A DNA stretch of 64,000 nucleotides from Channallabes apus (GCA_030522415.1 CM060107.1:20406553-20470552); one strand, 5' to 3'. Numbered from the stretch's first letter, positions 39,066-49,839 are shown. Numbers and translations are program-made. Notes: generated by a model from the letters alone, not told the origin.

Positions 39066-39322
39066 AACATCTCTGTTAACATAATCAACGCCCCGTACAT
39101 GAAGTTCCTGCATTCAAACTCATGACTCTTTATCTGCCCCAGACCAGATGTCCATACCTTATCATTTATTCAGGGACAACTACAATCAGGTTGTTTCTAT
39201 TCTGTTCTCGGCCTTGTGTCTCTAAGCTTCGACAACCAAGTTCAAACTTCTAACGTCTACGTGACACACTTACTTCAAGGATCAGAATTAATACATAATT
39301 AAAATGTGATTTTTCCATTACA
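39066..39322 (-). repeat. Truncated 5' LTR (U3 part only)
   Basis: This is a near-identical copy of 36547-36804, with a handful of substitutions (for example CAACTAAG against CAACCAAG). The R and U5 portions and the primer-binding site expected next to it are missing. The sequence changes abruptly at 39065. Confidence 0.85.
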
Positions 39323-39326
39323 GCTG

Positions 39327-39638
39327 ATAAAAGGCTTTGATGGCTAGTTTCACCTCCTCTATGGCCCATTCCTGCATATGAAGCTTCTTTAATGTACTAC
39401 AGGAAATTTTTTGTGAAGGGTTACAAACCTAACATTTAGTACCACAATTCTTACCATAACTTGGGATTCACCATAACCACACACAACTTGTCTTTCTGCT
39501 CAGGATATTGCGACATCTCCTCTTTGTGGGATTTACATTTCTTCTCGCCAGCGTTCAACGTCCGTCCCAGTGCTAAAGATCTGATGCTCATCAGATGACT
39601 CATGCTGATTTGGACACGACCTGGGCAGCAACTGTCAC
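39327..39638 (-). pseudogene. phrf1-like exon remnants, set A, upstream part
   Basis: The block 39327-39410 is the first half of the exon interrupted by the retrovirus. A one-base insertion relative to the intact copy (minus strand ATTAAAGAAGCTTC against ACGAAGAAGCTTC) shifts its frame. The preceding exon, about 39488-39638, follows a CAG acceptor and matches the exon at 49731-49839 (VTVAAQ against VAVAAQ, then KKKCKSHK-like coding), but contains a TGA after KSA. The set is a pseudogene. Confidence 0.65.
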
Positions 39639-39699
39639 CTGGAATAAAGACAAAAATGTATTGGTTTCTTATTTTGTTTGTTGGGTTTAACTAGTTTGT

Positions 39700-39805
39700 T
39701 TTTAGTCTTTCGGATGTTCCCATTGAGGGCTCACCACAGCGGATCATCCAATCTACACACGACTTGGCACGGGCTGTACACCGGCTGATGCCCTTCTTAA
39801 CACAA
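39700..39805 (-). mobile_element. LINE 3' fragment
   Basis: The minus strand matches the end of the LINE tail at 10385-10928: GATGATCCGCTGTGGTGAGC and CATCCGAAAGAC correspond to its final codons and stop region. A large internal part is missing. Confidence 0.55.
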
Positions 39806-39850
39806 CCTTCTGGTTTTTATATAAATATATTATTATATTATAATAATATT

Positions 39851-42228
39851 ACTGTGCTAAAACACAATTTCTGAAACCTTGCTCCATTTTCTGAAACCAT
39901 TAAATGTAAAACCTCATCTTCAAGCACTATTTACAAAAGCTCTGACTTCTCTTGCAAAATGAAACTTTCGCCTAAAAACACCGGTTTTACCGGTTTTACC
40001 GGTGTTCAAAATCAAGCGCTGCTCTCAAACCAAAAACAAAGTGATCAAAATGATATACACTATCAAGCAGTCAGTAAACAAAACAACAAAAAACAGAAAA
40101 CACATTGTTCAAAACATGTAGTTCTCAGGGAGAAGCAAATTTTAAATCTCATTGTTTTGGGCCAGACAATTTGTTCATTGTACAGTAAACAGCATACAAT
40201 GCACTGTACTACAGTATACAATACTAAAAGGGACTAAAATTAAAGGAGTAAACATGATCAATTTGCTTCTTCTCATCTTTGGGCTGGGTCTGGCCAGAGC
40301 ACTTCATAAACATCACAAGCAATATTGTTTCTCCTGAGGCAACAGAGGAAGAAGCCTCTTGTGTGCCGTATCCAGCCCCGACATGATTCCTCACCTTTAT
40401 CACCACAAGCTAAATCCATGACTTGCAGAAGATTTACTCTCGTGTAGGGTTGTCTATTATACACTTTCCATCTCCAAGAAGAGAAAAACTAATCAATCGG
40501 ATTCAGAAAAGGCGAGTATGGAGGGAGGTACAAGTTCAGAAACTGCTCATTGATGTTAAACCATTACGTTACCGGAGCAGCTCAGTGGAAACTGACTATC
40601 ACATTCCATCACATACTGTAGGTGTAACATCTGGGCCACCACAGCCTCAGAGGGTAAGATCCAGTTCCCCGGACTACTGAGCCGTCGCTTTGTCTCCCCC
40701 TAGTGTGTCTACGTGTGTATGTCTCACATTATTAAGTAATGATAATCACCTGTGCATCCTTTTGTGTCTTCCTATTTATACCAGCCGACCCCATAGTCCT
40801 TTGTCCGTCCACCGTCGTGTATGAAAGTGTTTCCCCGTGTCGTCTGAAGTTATGTTTGTTTTGTGACCCAAGTTTCTAAGTTCTAGTTTGTTTTGAAGAA
40901 GGTTTCTGAGTTTAAGTTTGTTTTGGTTTCTTCTACCCATTTGGAACCCTTTTAAGTTGTGCACATCAATAAACCCGTTTTTGAGTTCCAAACCTGCATC
41001 TGCGTCCGCCTCCTCCCTATGAACCATGACAGTAGGTGGGAATGGAATGCTCATTTAGCTCTTGACCCTGATGGTCTTGAACCTGAAGCTCAAATAAAAT
41101 ATCTCTTAGATTGGCAATAACTCTTAGAAGGTGCTGGGTATTATATGGCCCGAGTGTAACATGGTGATGTAGAACACTATGGTTGCTCATAGCAGCACAG
41201 ATGGTGACATTGCCACCTCGTTGACCAGGGACTTCAACAATGGCCCGCTGTACAATGATGTTTCGGCCTCTCCGTCTCCTCTTTGTTAGATTGAAGCCTG
41301 CTTCATTTACATAGATGAAGCCATGTGGTCTGTCCAAGGATTCCAAGTCAAATATTGTCTGTGTAAAAATACAATATACTGCACTTAGAATTTTGTAAGT
41401 CATACAGAGACAGTGCTGTACTGTACTTCTGATTCACATACATTGTTTGTACTGAAGAGTAATGTCATTCACATACAGTAGTATGTGTTACTACTGAAAA
41501 TCTGGATTATAGTAAATGTTTCTGAATGTACACTTACTTGCACATACTGAGCTCTTACTCATACTGAGCACATACTGTTCTTTCACCCTTGGTGAGTTGC
41601 GCTCAAAGGGTACTTTGTATACTTGTTTCATTCACATCCTGTTATGATGGAGGACACGGTCAATTGTGGAAATGCTCACTCTGTTGATTCCCTGGAAGTG
41701 TGTGTTGTCTTGTATCACTCGTTCCTGGAGTCATATTACATTATCTTGACCATGCCCACTATAACGGCCTCTTGCTCTTGAGTGAATAAAGCCGTCCTTC
41801 CACCTGCATGTGGCAGAATACAACAAATATTCATGCAGTACTACCCATGCTCAGACTTTCTACCTTCAACAATCTGTTTGCTCTCTGAACTGGCTTATAT
41901 TGGTTGTGTCACATAATTTGAAACAGGTGACAAATTTTGCGTGGTTGTGTTCAATCAATGACATGTTTTCTCTAATTGTATTGGAGCGTTGCTACTTGTG
42001 TTTAACAGTACAGATGATGTGTGCATTAGAGTGTAGAATGTGTTTTGAGATTGAGAATGTGTTTAGAGTTTTGCTGAAAAGTCTAAGTAAGATCTGCATA
42101 TTGTGTTTTACCATGTGAAATGGTTTAAGGTATTCACAGCACACTGCACAATTAGCTAAATGAGGTCAGGCAACTGAGAACTTTCTTCAGCCAATGGGTT
42201 TTAGTGTTTTAGCAATTGAGAAAAACTG
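39851..42228 (-). mobile_element. Degraded IS630-like DNA transposon with a foreign insertion
   Basis: The right end, at about 42204-42228, is GTGTTTTAGCAATTGAGAAA followed by AACTG, the inverted repeat of the intact element at 46608. The left end near 39851 (ACTGTGCTAAAACACA) is decayed. Minus-strand frames encode scattered transposase parts: a helix-turn-helix-like segment at about 41580-41740, the first catalytic region VNEAGFNLTKRRRRGRN at about 41264-41314 with Asp replaced by Asn, and the C-terminal RQPYTRVNLL and GWIRHTRG at 40273-40464. A 0.55-kb unrelated piece separates the last two blocks. Confidence 0.75.
40465..41031. mobile_element. Insertion inside the IS630-like copy, possibly a solo LTR
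   Basis: This stretch interrupts the transposase remnant. From 40691 (TGTCTCCCCCTAG) to 41031 (GAACCATGACA) it starts TG, ends CA and has a late AATAAA near 40968, as in an LTR. No clear target duplication was found. The part 40465-40690 is unidentified. Confidence 0.4.
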
Positions 42229-42261
42229 TAATACATACAGTAACAACCATCATATTCAAAT

Positions 42262-42698
42262 AGCAGTACTGTAGACTATTAAAATATTTTGACTTTGACT
42301 AAACAGGAAATAAATTAAAACCTATGCATGCATGGCATCAAATTCAGAGCTGAAGACAAGTAATCTGTGCCACACTGTAAATGCTACACGTAAGCAATTC
42401 CTAAAGGGCAGTTATCATTCCTGAACAGTTTTGATTTCCCTGCTCTGGGTTCACTTTCATTTCCGTTGAAATCCACTGCTAACTTAGTTTCAGTTTCAGT
42501 CACATGACAGACCTATCCTGCTCTATAAAGAACCACACAATTGTTACTAACAAAAAAAAACACACTATCTACTGCCACCCTGAGCCTGTCATGTGCATGG
42601 ACACTGTATCTCCAGACTTCAGCACTGATGGATTGTTGTGGTATTGAGATACTGAGAAGGTGGCAGAAGAACATAGCTGTACCTTACCAGTGATCTGC
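42262..42698 (+). promoter_or_regulatory. Interferon-response-like promoter segment, copy 1
   Basis: TTCACTTTCATTTCC (42450-42464; GAAAGTGAA on the other strand) resembles IRF sites. AGTTTCAGTTTC (42486-42497) is a perfect ISRE core, GAAACTGAAA on the minus strand. A TATAAA box follows at 42524-42529, 27 bp downstream. Spacing and order are those of interferon-stimulated promoters such as fish Mx. No open reading frame of note starts in the next kilobase. The segment matches 62705-63066 over about 360 bp and 56500-56797 over about 200 bp. The identity of any driven gene is unknown. Confidence 0.55.
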
Positions 42699-42699
42699 A

Positions 42700-43325
42700 T
42701 TTAGGCGTTAGCATTTAGAGATTTAGGCTTCAGCGACTTCTTAATTAAGTCCATGTTGTCAATCAAATAGTCCACTTTGATCTCTTTACCTGAAATGTCC
42801 ACTTGAAAACCTGATTCTGAGGAAGTCATGTGCTTCACTGCTGCATATGATTCACAGCCTAACAACACAGACCCCAACATCAGTGATAAAACCACTTACT
42901 GTAGATGACTTGATTACTTTCTTGACAACCTTCCGTAAAATCTCTTTGTACTTCTCCTTTGTTATGTCCCTTTTCTGATGAAAGGCTTTGATGGCTAGTT
43001 TCACCTCCTCTATGGCCCGCTCCTGCATATGAAGCTTCTTCGTGTACTACAGGAATTTTTTTGTGAAATAAAAGGGTTACAAACCTAACATTTGGTACCA
43101 CAATTTAAAGTCCAAGATACAGTATGTGCATTCATTTAACAATTAACTTCTAACAATAACTTTCGGATTCACTATAACCGCACACACCTTGCTTTTCTGA
43201 TTTTCAATCTGTAGGAGCAGGGCCAAGTGGAGATAAATTAATCACAAGAGCATCATCATCACTTCAGGAGTCCTCGTCCTCATCAGGCCAGATCTGCTCT
43301 ACTTTGACCTGATTGGTCAGTTGAT
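42700..43325 (-). pseudogene. phrf1-like 3' exons, set B, with one intact exon
   Basis: The exon 42918-43046 follows a TGTAG acceptor, ends at a GTAATC donor and encodes 43 uninterrupted residues beginning [10 protein letters not shown] and ending [11 protein letters not shown]. This is the C-terminal domain of PHRF1/SCAF1. Downstream, 42701-42895 is open but reads unlike the expected last exon. Upstream, 43248-43325 reads NQVKVEQIWPDEDEDS with a stop after it, a possible further exon. The mix of one intact exon with broken neighbours suggests a pseudogene or a rapidly changed duplicate. Confidence 0.65.
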
Positions 43326-43389
43326 CTTTTAGTACCCGGGACTCTTTAATCCCACTAAGTAGGGATTCTTTCCCCTTTTCTTTTACCAA

Positions 43390-43897
43390 ATCGATAAGAA
43401 ACAGATATATCTTTAATTGTCACTTAAAGATTGCCAGTGACTCGGACATCTAGAGGAAGTTCATTCCAAGACAAAGGCAGGACAAAAAAAAGCTGTCCAA
43501 TACATGCCTTTCTTTATCGCGGAGAGATGGTGAAACGAGTACTGGAGGATTTGAGGGAACGTGGTGTAGTGCTGGCACTACCATATATTTCTGACCTTTA
43601 GAAGCCCAGACAGTCCAGCAAGGTCCTCTAGTGATCAGCTCTTAATTACAGTTCACAAATTTACATTTTCAGTAGCAGCCTAAACTCTGGAATGAGCTGC
43701 CCGTGTACATCAGACAGGCCCATACGCTTCCTATTTTTTTTTATGTCACGTCAAGACCTTTTTATACTTTTTGGCATTTAATACACTGTAAGGACATACT
43801 CTTTTCCCTTTTTTAAAGTTGCTTACAGTAAAATAAATAAAATAAAAGGAAAACCTGATTCTGAGAAAGTCATGTGCTTCACTGCTGCATATTATGT
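43390..43897 (-). mobile_element. LINE 3'-type fragments and a further set-B-like scrap
   Basis: 43390-43800 contains TTCATTCCAAGACAAAGGCA, GGAGGATTTGAGGGAACGTG and TGGAATGAGCTGCCCGTG, modules seen in 3' regions of fish LINEs. 43857-43897 repeats the AACCTGATTCTGAGAAAGTC and CTTCACTGCTGCATAT piece that also occurs at 36225 and 42810 beside the phrf1-like exons. Confidence 0.5.
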
Positions 43898-43939
43898 CCC
43901 AGCTCATACTGTATGTCCCGGCTTTCTATCTGTGAAGTA

Positions 43940-44345
43940 GTGTCACCTACTGTATACACCTGAACATAGTGCCAAGATGCATGCTGAAAGGAAAGCAGCT
44001 AAGATTGAAAGATGTCTCAAAAAGCTCTTGCAGCAGGATACACGAGAGCTGCCGTCTCATCCTCAAACTGCAGCGACCCCTTCAGGGGGAAAAATTTATG
44101 ATCAAGTGTACACATAGACTTTGGCTGAGAGCCAATGACGAAGCTAGGACTCTAGATGAGTACAGAAGTCTAAAGAATCGATTAAATGATCAGTAGCAGC
44201 TGTCAGTCTATAGATGTTAGCTATTTCTATGTTAGTTTCCTTTTATGGTTGTAATCTTAGAGGCAACAGGATTCAAAACTTCGTCAAGCATGTATGTTCA
44301 TTTTTAGATGTATGATGACCATTAAAGCAAAATAAAACAGCTTTT
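43940..44345 (+). other. Unrecognised 3'-exon-like stretch with poly(A) signal
   Basis: Two overlapping plus-strand frames read KAAKIERCLKKLLQQDTREL and NDEARTLDEYRSLKNRLNDQ before stops. AATAAA lies at about 44332-44337. The composition is more gene-like than its surroundings, yet I do not recognise the product and the frames do not join. It may be a pseudogene end or part of a transposon. Confidence 0.3.
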
Positions 44346-44491
44346 AATGAAATGTTGCAAGAACAAAGTTTCTTGAGGGATACCACCTCAGGTCTCCACA
44401 CTGGAAATCAGACTGCGGGGGAAGAAAGAAAAAAAAATCCCACATCTAACTTTTTACAGCAATGCAACTAGTAAAAATCACTCAGACTACA

Positions 44492-44612
44492 ACTACAGTC
44501 CAAGGAAACCCATGAAGCATGAGGAAAACATACAAACTCCATGCACACAGAGGTAGGAATCAAACCTGGCTGGGAATCAACCCCAGACCCTGGAGGTGCT
44601 ATAGGCAACAGT
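44492..44612 (+). repeat. Family A, 3' part
   Basis: Only the terminal block is present, with CAAACTCCATGCACACAGAG and CCCCAGACCCTGGAGGTGC. Confidence 0.65.
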
Positions 44613-44759
44613 GCAAAGCAAACTAGTACAGCCAAATCTAAGCCGATACACAGTGGCAAGTGTGATAAGAACATTTCGACTGGAAAATAGGTATTGTAAA
44701 AATATCACCATATCAAAAACATCTGCACGTTTTCAGTAACTGCTTACAGTACTGTATTC

Positions 44760-45575
44760 TATGCGGTATCAGCACTCCTGTTACCTTGTACTGTGTGTGG
44801 TTGTGCTAACTGTGTGTACTGTTTTGAAAACACGGGCCCTGTTTAAAAAATCGTGCTTAAGCAATCCAAAAAAAAATTTATTCAGTAAATGTTTTCAAAC
44901 ACAGTACCATGGAACAATTATTTTTCATCGTCCCCTTACTGAGACAAGTACAGTATACTTTTTACCTGTTTTCTTCTCTGAAGGTCCGGATTATAGTAGC
45001 CACTGAGAACCTGCTTAGGTTTGGTTGCACACGTTGCCCTGCCTCCCTCATAGTCATGCCATGCACCAGAACATGATCTATGGCAGTTGCTCGAATATCA
45101 TTTGAAATTACAGATCTTCTTCATGGTCTTAGTCCTTGCCCACCAACTCTGACACAGACTCATCTTCCTCTTCTATTGTATTGCTCCACTGTTGGATCCG
45201 CTCATGCCATTTGCATTTGACTAGGCTTATATACTGTTTACTAATTGGGTTCACTGATTGGACACGTGTTTTCAATTTTGAGTGGTAGTGTGTAAATGAT
45301 GAAAACAGTGTGTTAGTTGTGTTTAACTTCTGTGGCCTGTGTGCACCATTCTGGGTACAAGTGCACCACACTGCTAAATGTGTTTTGTGTTTGAGAATGT
45401 GTTTAGGAGGTGTAGTAAATGGGAGATTCAGATTTGCAAATTGTGCCCTAACCAGAAGAATAGTGTTTAAGATTTTGACAACTGTGGGATTGATTTGATG
45501 AAAGAGTTTTGGTAGTTGACAGTTTAGTTTTTACAGTGGGATTTAGTGTTTTAGCAATTCAGAAAATTATGTGAT
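44760..45575 (-). mobile_element. IS630-like element fragment, N-terminal part
   Basis: The minus strand at about 45009-45110 codes HVLVHGMTMREAG and RVQPNLSRFSVATI, matching the N-terminal DNA-binding region of the transposase at 46992-47939. The right end near 45545-45575 (GTGTTTTAGCAATTCAGAAA) is a decayed terminal repeat. The catalytic half is absent. Confidence 0.65.
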
Positions 45576-45935
45576 TTCTGTAATGTGAGAAATCAATAAA
45601 GCCCAAAAACATTAAATAAACTCTATCGGACACTGCTCTCATAACTTATTTAAAAATGAGGCCACCAAATGTACAATATACTGTACTTGTACGCCACCTG
45701 AACTAAAAGTGCGCCCTCTTGTGGTACACAAGTAAATAGTTAATAGACAGGCCGATCACGCAAAACAAATGCCACCGGTTAATTCATTTTAATTTGAGGG
45801 AATTTTTGGCAATGATTAATCACTTAAGTTCTTAAGTTCAACAGTAAAAAGGACATATTTGTGAATTCATCGTCACTAGTCTAGATGAATTTCCCATTTC
45901 AGTTAGTGTTTAAATAACCGTGCATCCAATGCTAG

Positions 45936-46130
45936 TAAAAGGGTGAGCACTACCGTATCATGTCCTACTCCTGTTCATGCCAAAAGAAAGCATCCTGAGA
46001 CCATTTAAATATGGGGTTGCTTCTCCACCAGGGGAGTGGACTCACTCAAAAAAAAAAAGTGCACCAAGCTCTAAGTATACTAAGTATAATCACCCTGGCA
46101 TGTTGTCAATCAACTTCTGGGTCACCTGTA
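45936..46130. mobile_element. Fold-back Tc1-like scraps
   Basis: 45936-46049 is a plus-strand piece of the Tc1-like transposase (GAGCACTACC, AGCATCCTGAGACCAT, GGGGTTGCTTCTC). 46086-46130 (CCCTGGCATG, CAATCAACTTCTGGG) is the reverse complement of its 3' end. The two pieces point in opposite directions after a large deletion. Confidence 0.7.
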
Positions 46131-46607
46131 TTGATATACCAGTTAACAGTATAGTATACAGCTCAATCTGCATTTAAAAGGGTTTGAAATTAGCTAAATC
46201 AAACAGAATTACTCGAAATCAATCTAAATTTATTTTGCAGACAACAAAATAGTGGCTAGTGAAAATGCTGAGTAATAACTTTGGAAAAATACTAGCCACA
46301 GTGTCTGGTGAGCAAAAAAAGTCATGCCCAATCTACAATCCATGTAAAAGTAGCCTAAATGCAAATTGCCGCTGGTGTTGAGTATGTCCATAGTAAAACA
46401 ACTAAATTATAACAGTCAGAAAGAACTTTTTGTTTGGGGTAAAGTGACTGATGTGCCTATCTTTTTTCACTGAATAATCCACGATTATAGGCATATTCAC
46501 AACCACATTTCAGCCATTTATGAACAACATGTATTGTGCCATGTTTTTTTTTCTACTTTTGCTAAACAGACAAAATGTAAAATCAATAAAATAACATAGA
46601 ACAAATA

Positions 46608-48385
46608 CAGTTTTTCTCAATGCTAAAACACAAAAGCCAATCCTCTAAACCAAATGACCAGTTGTCTAAACACATTTACTAAATCTAGCCATCATTTTCC
46701 AACATCATAAACACATTTCACATGAAGACACAATCCTCCGTTCTCATAAATCTAAACATTTTTCCTTGGTAAAACACAAGTTGCAAAAGAACTCTGCTCA
46801 TATTCTCAAATGAAAGCTCATGTGATGCAAAATGCTTGCCACAGTCAGCAATATTTGAACACAATGAACACACCTGGCGTCATTCATTACACACAACGAC
46901 TCAAAATTGAAGACACTTGTTGGTAATGCTGTGACCACATGTATAAAAGCAAGTTCAGAGTGCAGTTTGCTGAAGATTCCAAACAAACACAATGGATGAA
47001 GGCACAGTCAGGGGAAGAGGAATTCGGGTCAGAGGAGGGAGAAGAGCTGGCCATGGAAGAAGAGGAGCAGGCCAACGAGGAAGAGGAGTTCAAATCAGAG
47101 GAGGAAGAGGAGCAGGCCAACGAGGAAGAGGAGAAGGAGAAGGTCCAGAAGGGAGAGCAAGACAACCTCGCACCATCATTACGGACAAGATGCGATCAAC
47201 AGTCATTGACATTGTCATTGTCCATGGCATGACAATGGCTGAAGCAGGACTAAGAGTCCGTCCAAACCTGAGTAGGTTCACCGTGGCCACCATTATCAGG
47301 GCATTCAGACAACACAACAGGTATTGTACTCTATTGCTTTCTTTGCAGAAACGAAGGCAAAGCATCCGCAACATCATTGGCCAAAGAGCCATCACTGAGG
47401 TTCCTGGCCAACAGGGGGGTAATATTACTATTTGTGCGGCCATGGGTTCGGAGGGGCTTGTCCAACGGCATGCTGTCCTTGGGTCTTACAACACCCGTCT
47501 CCTCACCTTCCTAGAGGAGCTAAAAGACATCCTCCTGGACCGCCAACAACACCATCCTGGGCCCGCACATCATATTTATGTGATCATTTGGGAGAATGTC
47601 CGCTTCCACAGAACAAACCAAATCAGAGAGTGGTTCACCACCAACAGTAACCACTTTTTAAACATCTGTCTGCCACCCTACTCCTCTTTCCTGAACCCTA
47701 TAGAGGAGTTCTTCTCATTGTGGAGATGGAAGGTTTATGACAGACAACCATACACCAGAGAGAACCTCCAAAGGGCAATGGAGCTGGCCTGTGTTGACAT
47801 CCCAGTGGAGGCCTTCCAAGGATGGATTCGCCATTCCAGGGCGTTTTTCCCGCGGTGCCTGGCAAGAGACAATATAGCCTGCGATGTGGATGAGGTGATG
47901 TGGCCCGATGCAGCTCAGCGACGTGATGCCGCACAGTGATTGTGGTGTGTGTGTGTGGTGTGAATAAAGTAAATAAAAACACTTCACACCCTGGTCATGT
48001 TTTCAAGAGTACTGTTGTGTGCAATAGATTCTGTTTTTGCATTGAGTTGTGTTACAGTAGTGTACATGCAGAATTTTCTATAGATTTATACTCTTCATAT
48101 GAAACTCACAAATCTAAATGCCTAATCCTCTGCAGAGATGAAACAAAGAACCTTCTCACAAATTGAGCATTGTGTTTTCAATTGTTTTTGCGGTAGTGTG
48201 TAATGATGTGTATAGTGTTTACATTTTTGAAAGCTTCGAGCTGCTCTTTTGGTGTGAAAGTTTGAGTTTTGAAGTGAAAAGGTGTGGTTGTGTTTATGTA
48301 GCTTTAGAAAAGGGTGTTGTGTTTAAACATTGGGGAACGTGGAGGAAATGTTTGTGAAATGTGTTTTAGCATTTGAGAAAAACTG
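46608..48385 (+). mobile_element. IS630-like DNA transposon with clean ends
   Basis: The left end CAGTTTTTCTCAATGCTAAA and the right end TTTAGCATTTGAGAAAAACT followed by G are inverted repeats of about 26 bp. TA dinucleotides flank both ends (46606-46607 and 48386-48387), the target duplication of the IS630-Tc1-mariner superfamily. At 1.78 kb it is the best-preserved of the three copies here. It carries one large plus-strand frame. Confidence 0.88.
46992..47939 (+). CDS. IS630-like transposase, open but catalytically incomplete
   Basis: The 315-residue frame begins with an Arg/Gly-rich segment (residues about 8-60) and a helix-turn-helix-like part (about 65-110, with VHGMTMAEAGLRV). The catalytic core keeps the third acidic site at 238-239 (NPIEEFFSLWRWKVYDRQP). 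The second site reads IIWENV (Glu 201) where relatives usually have IWDNV. The first site, normally an (I/V)DEAGFNL-like motif, is absent: sequence passes from HNR (110) directly to KRRQSIRNIIGQRAI after a short unrelated stretch. An internal deletion therefore removed about 100 residues without closing the frame. I expect no transposase activity. Confidence 0.8.
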   Translation: MDEGTVRGRGIRVRGGRRAGHGRRGAGQRGRGVQIRGGRGAGQRGRGEGEGPEGRARQPRTIITDKMRSTVIDIVIVHGMTMAEAGLRVRPNLSRFTVATIIRAFRQHNRYCTLLLSLQKRRQSIRNIIGQRAITEVPGQQGGNITICAAMGSEGLVQRHAVLGSYNTRLLTFLEELKDILLDRQQHHPGPAHHIYVIIWENVRFHRTNQIREWFTTNSNHFLNICLPPYSSFLNPIEEFFSLWRWKVYDRQPYTRENLQRAMELACVDIPVEAFQGWIRHSRAFFPRCLARDNIACDVDEVMWPDAAQRRDAAQ

Positions 48386-48646
48386 TAAATACTCGCTAAA
48401 TAAACCCTGCTTTTTACAAGGTGAAAGCGCATGCCAGTGAACAGCTTTATTTCAGCCATTTGTGGTCAAATAATGGATTAAATTATTAAATCGTGGACAC
48501 AAACAGCAAAAAAGCATGATGATTACTATTATAAAAAACCTGAAGCACATTGTGTGGATTCATGCGATAAATATTTTTTTTACAGGAAACGATTCTTAGG
48601 TGCATATATGAATATTTAATTTAAATATAATTTTTTTTTTGTTTCA

Positions 48647-49174
48647 TCATTCATGTCTTCTGATGGTGCTCAATGTCGACACATGTTTATGTTTTAACGT
48701 GGATATGTTGTTTTTGATACACTTAAAATCTTTAAATCTGAACAGAAAATAGTGTCGGGTAGTGTCGGGTCTCCGGACACAAAGGGTGTCTTTTGGGCAC
48801 AGTGGTAGGGCGAACAGGACAGGAAAGATTCCTCCCCTTTCAGGATGCGTGGCAGAGATGAGGTTCAAGAACCCGGATGGTACTGGGTCAGGGCCTACAT
48901 TCAGGCTAACAGAAGGATCAGGGCCTACATTTATGCAAACAAGAGAGTGAGAGCTTAACTGAGTTAAAGAGAGGCTCGTGGTGGTCCTTCCCTCTTCCTC
49001 ATTCCTCAGCTGGGTGAGCCGTTCCTTGAGTGCTGCCATCTCGTCCAACTGCTCCTGCAGACACTCCCAGGCCGGCGTAGCGCAGCACATGGCTTTATAA
49101 CAAACACCTTGGTTTGCTGCTGGATTGCCCATTTTTGCTGCCAATATTCCTCGCTCTCTGCCCTCCAATGACAC
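48647..49174 (-). other. Unrecognised minus-strand open frame
   Basis: The frame codes a coiled-coil-like segment, CLQEQLDEMAALKERLTQLR, followed by a short direct repeat, VGPDPSVSLNVGPDPVP. A second frame (49006-49275) overlaps it. The region 48386-48646 before it holds nothing recognised. It may be the end of a retrotransposon ORF inserted next to the phrf1-like exons; I cannot assign it. Confidence 0.3.
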
Positions 49175-49258
49175 ACAGACTGGGGTTCCTCCTCACCCTG
49201 ATCACTGCCTCGCATAGACCTCCTGGTCCATACAGCATGTACAGTATATATCAAGTAT

Positions 49259-49839
49259 TCAGTGTTTCCTCTCATGTTTGTACTTCTCCACGTATGCCTT
49301 TACCAGATTGGCCAGCTTGATTTGATTAATTTCACCACTCTCATTATGACACACCTAATACACAAGAAGAGGAAGCTTACAGTGAAACTGCTGCATACAA
49401 TTCACAGCCTAACAACACAGACCTGAACATCAGTAATGAGATGTACTGTAATTCCAATAATTGATTACCTTCTTAACCGACTTCTGAAAGATCTCTTTGT
49501 ATTCTTCCTTTGTTATGTCTCTTTTCTGATAAAAGGGTTTGAGGGCTAGTTTTTGAAGCTATTGCATTTGAAGCTTCTTCATGTAGGCCTACTACAAGTG
49601 TTGAAATAAAAGGGTTACACACAACATTTAGTACGACTGGAATTTTAAAGCCCACTTGCATTGGTTTATCAATTAACTTCTAACCATAATTTGGGATTTA
49701 CCATAACCATACACACACATACACACACACCTTTGTGGGATTTACATTTCTTTTTGAATGCATTTGACGTCCCTTCGAGTGCTGGAGAACTGATGCTCGT
49801 GGCTGATGATTTGGATATGCCCTGAGCAGCAACTGCCAC
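49259..49839 (-). pseudogene. phrf1: phrf1-like 3' exons, set D, with intact last exon
   Basis: Three exons are in order on the minus strand. The exon 49731-49839 (VAVAAQ ... KKKCKSHK) has a CAG acceptor and a GTGTGT donor. The exon 49469-49585 matches the intact copy at 42918-43046 but lost about a dozen bases and has a TAG after YMKKLQMQ. The last exon, 49259-49354, has a TTAG acceptor and encodes VCHNESGEINQIKLANLVKA then YVEKYKHERKH and a stop, the full conserved end of PHRF1/SCAF1. The symbol is chosen because human PHRF1 neighbours IRF7; SCAF1, next to IRF3, shares the domain. The middle exon lesion argues for a pseudogene. Confidence 0.7.

Larger units (their letters stand above)
36376..39322 (-). 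mobile_element. Defective endogenous retrovirus inserted in a phrf1-like exon
   Basis: The element starts TG and ends CA on both outer ends and is flanked by a perfect 4-bp duplication, GCTG, at 36372-36375 and 39323-39326. The flanking exon halves join smoothly across it. The env frames and the polypurine tract give minus orientation, so the complete LTR at 36376-36804 is the 3' LTR and the right-hand LTR is the 5' one, present only as a 257-bp part. gag and pol are almost entirely missing and the length, 2.95 kb, is about a third of a complete provirus. It belongs by env features to the gamma/epsilon-like group of fish retroviruses. Confidence 0.85.

Noticed and set aside
46939..47232. Glu-rich 97-residue open frame
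   Set aside because: It is the alternate frame of the Arg/Gly-rich repeat in the transposase N-terminus and has no independent support.
47321..47348. Possible intron (GTATTG to TTTGCAG) within the IS630-like transposase
   Set aside because: At 28 bases it is too short to be spliced in a vertebrate and its removal breaks the frame; an internal deletion explains it better.
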